Positions 6,533-10,682 of a stretch of 10,682 bases of DNA are shown piece after piece. The position numbers and the translations under genes are program-made. Under the pieces are notes generated by a model, which had not been told where the DNA came from, ran no database searches, and saw nothing but the letters and a program-made list of their open reading frames with translations. Within the stretch, counting starts at the first letter, position 1; the number at the start of each line of letters is the position of its first letter. This DNA comes from Gammaproteobacteria bacterium TMED92 (GTDB taxonomy: Bacteria; Pseudomonadota; Gammaproteobacteria; Pseudomonadales; Azotimanducaceae), in assembly GCA_002170355.2 (NCBI GenBank), contig NHET02000059.1:1430-12111 (forward strand), in the 5' to 3' direction.

Positions 6533-8374
6533 ATGAACTTTTTCCAAGCTCAAGACCAAGCACGCAGCAAAACACGCCTACTGACGGTGCTGTTCATTGC
6601 CGCGGTAGTGTCATTAGTGCTGCTGACCAATGTGCTAGTGGCAATAATGCTGGGTGTTGGCATCAGCCCAGCGGCGATCGCGGCACAACCGCCTGAGACT
6701 TGGCTGTTGATTAGCACAGCGGTGATCGGTGTTATCGCTGTGGCAAGTCTATTCAAGTTTTCGGCCCTCCGTGGTGGCGGTCGGGTCGTCGCCGAATCGT
6801 TGGGCGGCCAGCCCATTCATCAAAATACGCGGAACCCGCAGCAGCGTCAGTTGCTCAACGTGGTGGAGGAAATGGCGATCGCAGCGGGTTTGCCGGTGCC
6901 GCCCGTTTACTTGATCCCAGAGAGCAGCATCAACGCATTCGCGGCAGGTTACGGTCAGGATGATGCGGTTATAGGAATCAACCAAGGCACCCTGGACCTA
7001 CTCAATCGTGAAGAACTACAGGGTGTCGTCGCGCATGAATTCAGCCATATTCTTAATGGTGACATGCGTATCAATATCCGCTTAATCGCTCTGCTCAGCG
7101 GCATTCTGTTTGTCGGCGTGATGGGTTATGGCTTGTTACGCGGCTCTGCATTTAGTCGCAGCAAAGACCGAGGTTCAACCATGGCCATCGCCGTTGGGCT
7201 GATTGTCATAGGCTATGGTGGCACTTTTTTCGGTAACCTGATCAAAGCTGCCGTAAGCCGTCAACGGGAATTTTTAGCGGATGCTTCAGCAGTGCAGTTC
7301 ACCCGTTCAAACGACGGCATTGCAAACGCCTTAAAAAAGATCGGCGGTCACGTTAGCGGCTCAAACGTGCAGGCAAAAGCCGCTGAGGAATCCAGCCACA
7401 TGTTCTTTGGCGCAATAAAATCGTTTAGCCGCATGATGTCTACGCATCCCCCGTTAGAGCAGCGTATCAAGGCACTACAGCCGCAATGGCAAGGATCATT
7501 CGACGACCTTGGCGGCAGTAGCAATGCCGCCGGCACTGCAGGGTTTGCCGGGGTCGACACGGCAGTAGCGACCAGCCCGCAAGATTTGGTAAACCAAGTT
7601 GGTCAGGGGCAAATTGCGGCGGCTCATGACTTACTGCAAAACTGTGACGCGAGATTATCCGCAGCAGCCCACGATCCCTATGAGGCGCGCGGTTTGATTT
7701 ACGCCATGTTAATCGATCGCCAACCCGAGATTGGCCAAGCGCAGATACAAAAAGTCCGAGCCCAAGCGGAAGTTGGCGTACCCGAGCACACCCAAAGCCT
7801 TTTGCCGCTAGTTCAAGCCAGTTCGCCGAGTCAGCTGCTGGTGTTGTTAGAGATGGCCATGCCAACGCTGAAAGAACTGTCCTATCAGCAATACCAGCGC
7901 TTCAGCGCCAACACCGCGGAGCTGATTGTGTTCGACCAGCGTGTGGATGTGTTCGAGTGGGTTCTACACCGCGTAATGACCAAAGAACTTTACGCACACT
8001 TTGAACGGCCCCACCGAAGCCTAGGGCGAATCCGATCCTTGCGCCGGTTACAGCACGAATTGCAATATTTGCTGTCGGTAATTGCACACCGAAGTTCTAC
8101 CGCCGAATCTTGCTATGCGGCAGGTGCAATACTGCTTCAATTGACCCTGCCTCTCGCCCCCAAAGATCATTTCGACTACGAGCGCTTAAACAACGCGCTC
8201 AGCGAATTGCGCGAGTTGCAACCTGCTCTAAAGCAGCAGCTTCTGGAAGCCTGTGCGGCTGTGGCTCTTGCTGACGGCAAACTGCATAAGGATCAACATG
8301 CTTTGCTTCATGGCATAGCAGCAACACTGGATTGTCCGCTGCCACTGACTTTTCAGCAGGCGTCTGCGCCATGA
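6533..8374 (+). CDS. M48 family membrane metallopeptidase with long C-terminal extension
   Basis: This 613-residue protein is a zinc protease of the HtpX/Ste24-like M48 family, expected in the inner membrane with its active site in the cytoplasm. Hydrophobic segments lie at about 17-42 and 57-77. The catalytic motif HEFSH is at 168-172, giving two zinc ligands and the catalytic glutamate. A hydrophobic pair follows (about 182-203 and 216-238), then REFLAD, whose E246 is the expected third ligand. STHPP (303-307) is also family-typical. HtpX itself is about 290 residues; here some 290 more follow. That extension is helical, and its end (ACAAVALADGKLHKDQ) resembles a TerB-like helical domain. 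It starts 6 nt after lemA and its TGA overlaps the cmoA ATG. A role in membrane protein quality control is inferred. Confidence 0.92.
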   Translation: MNFFQAQDQARSKTRLLTVLFIAAVVSLVLLTNVLVAIMLGVGISPAAIAAQPPETWLLISTAVIGVIAVASLFKFSALRGGGRVVAESLGGQPIHQNTRNPQQRQLLNVVEEMAIAAGLPVPPVYLIPESSINAFAAGYGQDDAVIGINQGTLDLLNREELQGVVAHEFSHILNGDMRINIRLIALLSGILFVGVMGYGLLRGSAFSRSKDRGSTMAIAVGLIVIGYGGTFFGNLIKAAVSRQREFLADASAVQFTRSNDGIANALKKIGGHVSGSNVQAKAAEESSHMFFGAIKSFSRMMSTHPPLEQRIKALQPQWQGSFDDLGGSSNAAGTAGFAGVDTAVATSPQDLVNQVGQGQIAAAHDLLQNCDARLSAAAHDPYEARGLIYAMLIDRQPEIGQAQIQKVRAQAEVGVPEHTQSLLPLVQASSPSQLLVLLEMAMPTLKELSYQQYQRFSANTAELIVFDQRVDVFEWVLHRVMTKELYAHFERPHRSLGRIRSLRRLQHELQYLLSVIAHRSSTAESCYAAGAILLQLTLPLAPKDHFDYERLNNALSELRELQPALKQQLLEACAAVALADGKLHKDQHALLHGIAATLDCPLPLTFQQASAP

Positions 8375-9105
8375 GTCGGGATCAAATCTTCAGCGTTAAA
8401 CAACCGCATATCGTAGACTTTGCCTTCGACGCAAAAGTCGCCGCAGTCTTTCCCGATATGATCCGCCGCTCGGTGCCGGGCTACGAAACCGTAATCCCTA
8501 TAACTGGTCTAATGGCCGCACGTCATTTGAGCGATGGCGACATGGCGTATGACCTCGGCTGCTCTTTGGGCGCGACCACTTTAGCCATTTTGCAACAAAC
8601 TGAGTTAAAGAGTGTGCACGTGGTTGGGATAGACAACGCGCCAGCGATGATTGAGCAGGCACGGATCCAAATTACTGATCCGCGGGCGCAATTCGTTTGC
8701 GCTGATCTTAACGACGTTGCGGTAACCGACGCGAAAGTTATTGTGCTTAATTTCGTGTTGCAGTTCGTCGCGCCCGAAGCGCGTTTGCCTTTGCTGCAAC
8801 GCTTATGTACCCAAATGCGCACAGACGGACTGCTCATCGTGTCAGAAAAAGTGCGTCATGCAGAACCAGTTCGACACGAGTTTTATGATCAAACTCATTT
8901 AGCCTGGAAACGCGCTAATGGTTACAGCGAGTTGGAGGTAAGCCAAAAACGTCAGTCGCTCGAGAACGTTATGCGCGTAGACAGCGAAGAGATCCATCAA
9001 CAACGGCTTGCGAAGGCGGGCTTTGGCGACATCGCACAATGGTTTCGCTGCATGAACTGGGCCTCCTTTATCGCCAGACCAACGCAGCTCGCAGACCACA
9101 CTTAG
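8371..9105 (+). CDS. cmoA: Carboxy-S-adenosyl-L-methionine synthase CmoA
   Basis: CmoA converts SAM and prephenate to carboxy-SAM and phenylpyruvate, the donor used by CmoB. The 244-residue protein follows E. coli CmoA along its whole length: VFPDMIRRSVPGY, the SAM-binding YDLGCSLGATT (60-70), IDNAPAMIEQAR, LNFVLQFVAPEAR and KRANGYSELEVSQKR. R194 in SQKR is at the position of E. coli Arg199, reported to contact the carboxylate of carboxy-SAM. I place the start at the ATG that overlaps the stop of the protease gene (ATGA), giving MSRDQIFS, which matches the E. coli N-terminus. An upstream in-frame ATG at 8332 would add 13 residues inside the protease gene and is unlikely. cmoB follows after 4 nt. 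Confidence 0.97.
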   Translation: MSRDQIFSVKQPHIVDFAFDAKVAAVFPDMIRRSVPGYETVIPITGLMAARHLSDGDMAYDLGCSLGATTLAILQQTELKSVHVVGIDNAPAMIEQARIQITDPRAQFVCADLNDVAVTDAKVIVLNFVLQFVAPEARLPLLQRLCTQMRTDGLLIVSEKVRHAEPVRHEFYDQTHLAWKRANGYSELEVSQKRQSLENVMRVDSEEIHQQRLAKAGFGDIAQWFRCMNWASFIARPTQLADHT

Positions 9106-9109
9106 GTCA

Positions 9110-10045
9110 ATGGTCGACCCCTACGATCTGCCCGATCGGTTGCCAATGTGGCCCTTGCATCTTGTTCAAGAGCGGCTCAGCGCCGACTTCCATGGCGACT
9201 TTACGACTTGGCTAAATGCGGTTCGTAGCCTACCCACGGGCCTTGCTAAAGACTGCTCCTTTAGCGACACAGTCAGTGTGACTTTTGATTGCAACAGGCA
9301 TACCCAAGGCGCGATCGAAGAGGCGTTGCAACAGTTACATCCATGGCGCAAAGGCCCATTTTGCATTGGTACTACAACCATCAATACAGAATGGCGGTCT
9401 GACTGGAAGTGGCAACGACTCAAAGAGACATTAGGCGACCTCACTAATCAGCGGGTGCTGGACATTGGTTGCGGCAACGGCTACTTCGGCTGGCGTGCCT
9501 TGGAGTCAGGCGCTGAAGAAGTGATTGGTATCGACCCAACAATTCTGTTTTGTATGCAACACCAAGCGATGCAAAGGTTTATCCAAGATCCACGCAACTG
9601 GGTGCTGCCGCTGAAAGTCGAGGAACTGCCCACCAGCGTGCAATTTGAGCTGTGCCTGAGTATGGGAGTGCTGTACCACCGGCGCGATCCATTGCACCAC
9701 GTGCGGCAACTGTATGAACTGACCGCAGCAGGCGGCCGTTGCGTGCTAGAAACCCTAACTGTGACGGCACAGCAATCGCTGTTTCCTCGCGATCGATACG
9801 CGCGTATGCGCAATGTCTGGTGCGTGCCAAGCACAGAGCAAGTCGTTGCCTGGATGACAACCGCAGGTTTTTACGACGTAGCGGTTATCGACATCAGCAC
9901 GACCACCATCGAAGAGCAACGGAGTACCGAATGGATGCGGTTTGAGTCACTGTCCCAGAGCCTTGATCCAACCGACTCTTCACGCACTGCCGAGGGCTAC
10001 CCAGCGCCGATTCGAGTTATCTGCTTGGGCCATAAACGCGGATAG
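9110..10045 (+). CDS. cmoB: tRNA U34 carboxymethyltransferase CmoB
   Basis: CmoB transfers the carboxymethyl group of carboxy-SAM to 5-hydroxyuridine-34 of tRNAs, giving cmo5U, which broadens wobble decoding. The 311-residue protein shows the family blocks in order: HPWRKGPF (77-84), NTEWRSDWKW (92-101), the cofactor-binding VLDIGCGNGYFGW (116-128), IGIDPT, SMGVLYHRRDPL (184-195), ETLTV, RDRYARMRNV (227-236), TTTIEEQRSTEWM and EGYPAP near the end. K81 and W95 align with E. coli Lys91 and Trp105 of the donor site. It is slightly shorter than the 323-residue E. coli protein because of a shorter N-terminal helical region. It starts 4 nt after cmoA, so the two are almost certainly co-transcribed, coupling donor synthesis and use. 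Confidence 0.97.
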   Translation: MVDPYDLPDRLPMWPLHLVQERLSADFHGDFTTWLNAVRSLPTGLAKDCSFSDTVSVTFDCNRHTQGAIEEALQQLHPWRKGPFCIGTTTINTEWRSDWKWQRLKETLGDLTNQRVLDIGCGNGYFGWRALESGAEEVIGIDPTILFCMQHQAMQRFIQDPRNWVLPLKVEELPTSVQFELCLSMGVLYHRRDPLHHVRQLYELTAAGGRCVLETLTVTAQQSLFPRDRYARMRNVWCVPSTEQVVAWMTTAGFYDVAVIDISTTTIEEQRSTEWMRFESLSQSLDPTDSSRTAEGYPAPIRVICLGHKRG

Positions 10046-10053
10046 CGTTTTTT
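10034..10053 (+). terminator. Possible weak intrinsic terminator overlapping the cmoB stop
   Basis: AAACGC (10034-10039) and GCGTTT (10045-10050) can pair around a 5-nt loop, and the T-run extends to 10053. The hairpin begins inside the last cmoB codons and includes its TAG. The stem is only 6 bp with three A-T pairs, so termination would be partial at best. Confidence 0.4.
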
Positions 10054-10107
10054 GCTTCTCGTGCGCCCAGAGGTTATTTTCTGCGCACCTAAATCCGCAG
10101 CATCAAC

Positions 10108-10494
10108 ATGTTTGGCATTCTTCCTTTTCAATTTCGCTTCCGCGGAAAAGTACGGCTGCTTTTGGACATTTATTATTGCTTCGTCGATGCAGCACCGGAT
10201 CAAACCGGCGGAGCCGCCTTGCATCCAACACAAATCGCCCGTATCACTGGCATCAGTTTTACCGAAGTGGCGAAACGTCTAGACGCCACTCCGGAATTAT
10301 TTGTACGGCTGCCGAAACGCGACGGCCTGACCCGCTACCGCATCACGTCAAGCGCCACAGCGCGCAGCCATGAAGAAGTTGAGACTCTGCTACGTAATGC
10401 CGAACGCAATGAATCACTGCTGTTTTACGCCATCGCCTTTATGGTGCTGGCCATGCTCGCCATTGTGGTATTAACCATCGCACCTAACCTTTAG
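10108..10494 (+). CDS. Hypothetical small protein, winged-helix-like region plus C-terminal membrane segment
   Basis: I do not recognise the family of this 128-residue protein. The N-terminal third is basic and hydrophobic (QFRFRGKVRLLLDIYYCF). Residues 39-58 (LHPTQIARITGISFTEVAKR) have the spacing of a helix-turn-helix. They are followed by FVRLPKRDGLTRYRIT (65-80), which could be a beta wing, so a winged-helix-like fold is plausible. Residues about 90-101 are charged, and 104-125 (LLFYAIAFMVLAMLAIVVLTI) form one membrane helix with almost no tail. It may be a membrane-tethered DNA- or protein-binding factor; this is inference. An in-frame stop at 10090 limits upstream starts, and the ATG has no clear ribosome binding site. 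It lies 62 nt after cmoB, and its stop codon overlaps the ribosome binding site of the next gene. Confidence 0.7.
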   Translation: MFGILPFQFRFRGKVRLLLDIYYCFVDAAPDQTGGAALHPTQIARITGISFTEVAKRLDATPELFVRLPKRDGLTRYRITSSATARSHEEVETLLRNAERNESLLFYAIAFMVLAMLAIVVLTIAPNL

Positions 10495-10497
10495 GAG
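10493..10497 (+). promoter_or_regulatory. Ribosome binding site of the acyl-CoA dehydrogenase-like gene
   Basis: AGGAG overlaps the TAG stop of the preceding small gene and lies 9 nt before the ATG at 10507. This links translation of the two genes and supports the chosen start. Confidence 0.7.
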
Positions 10498-10506
10498 TCG
10501 CAAAAT

Positions 10507-10682
10507 ATGCCGGAGTCTCTATCACCCGAACTGATCGAATTGCGCGACACTTGCAAAGACTTTGCCGCCAAGCATTTAACCAATGCCCACAGTAGCCCCG
10601 AGAGTCTTGGGCAAATCCGCGAGGCCGCAAAAGCCGCTGGACTGTTTACACTCACGCAACCTTCAAACACCAAACAAAACGC
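10507..10682 (+). CDS. Acyl-CoA dehydrogenase-like protein, N-terminal fragment (cut by window end)
   Basis: Only the first 58 codons are in the window. The peptide begins MPESLSPELIELRDTCKDFA, then AAKHLTNAH, and continues with SLGQIREAAKAAGLFTLTQP. This is the pattern of the N-terminal helical domain of acyl-CoA dehydrogenases: a helix with LRD...FA.K.L, then a helix ending in AAGLF.L..P. The catalytic base and FAD-binding motifs lie beyond the window, so class and substrate are not known. A good AGGAG site precedes the ATG. The gene is 12 nt downstream of the small membrane protein gene, suggesting a joint transcript. The assignment rests on a short segment. Confidence 0.6.
   Translation, partial: MPESLSPELIELRDTCKDFAAKHLTNAHSSPESLGQIREAAKAAGLFTLTQPSNTKQN

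Noticed and set aside
6673-6882. Two GCGATCGC octamers in the protease gene
   Set aside because: Only two copies in coding sequence of this composition; not enough to suggest a functional repeat.
8332-8370. N-terminal extension of CmoA
   Set aside because: It lies within the end of the protease gene, and E. coli CmoA begins at the position equivalent to 8371.

Overview
The window looks like a chromosomal segment of a gammaproteobacterium with moderate G+C. The strongest taxonomic marker is an adjacent cmoA-cmoB pair, the tRNA U34 5-oxyacetic acid pathway typical of Gammaproteobacteria. Genes are densely packed, with short or overlapping junctions. There is no sign of a prophage, insertion sequence, CRISPR array or RNA gene. 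A 289-residue luciferase-like oxidoreductase of an F420-associated type and a nitronate monooxygenase suggest an aerobic, metabolically versatile, possibly environmental or marine lineage, but that part is inference.

Layout. (1) 1-1578, plus strand: the C-terminal part of an alpha/beta hydrolase, then after 9 nt a two-domain protein joining a CinA/PncC-like domain to a NadD-like nucleotidylyltransferase. (2) 1569-3017, minus strand: a MATE efflux transporter, convergent with the previous gene and overlapping its 3' end by 10 nt. (3) 3128-5796: a flavoenzyme neighbourhood. A luciferase-like monooxygenase (plus) faces a flavin reductase to nitronate monooxygenase pair (minus) whose stop and start codons overlap as TAATG. 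Between the converging genes lies an 83-nt decayed copy of the 3' part of the nitronate monooxygenase gene and a GC-rich hairpin. (4) 5936-10045, plus strand: a compact chain lemA, M48 metallopeptidase, cmoA, cmoB with junctions of 6 nt, an ATGA overlap and 4 nt, ending in a possible weak terminator. (5) 10108-10682, plus strand: a small protein with a winged-helix-like region and a C-terminal membrane segment, then the start of an acyl-CoA dehydrogenase-like gene cut by the window edge.

Functionally, CmoA makes carboxy-SAM and CmoB transfers its carboxymethyl group to 5-hydroxyuridine at tRNA position 34. LemA and the M48 protease form a recurrent membrane pair, probably in envelope protein quality control. 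The flavin reductase could supply reduced flavin to a neighbouring monooxygenase. The most unusual items are the CinA-like/NadD-like fusion, in which the N-terminal domain seems to lack the PncC catalytic serine and lysine, and the nitronate monooxygenase gene relic that includes the stop codon of the luciferase-like gene. I did not find a clearly new multi-gene system.
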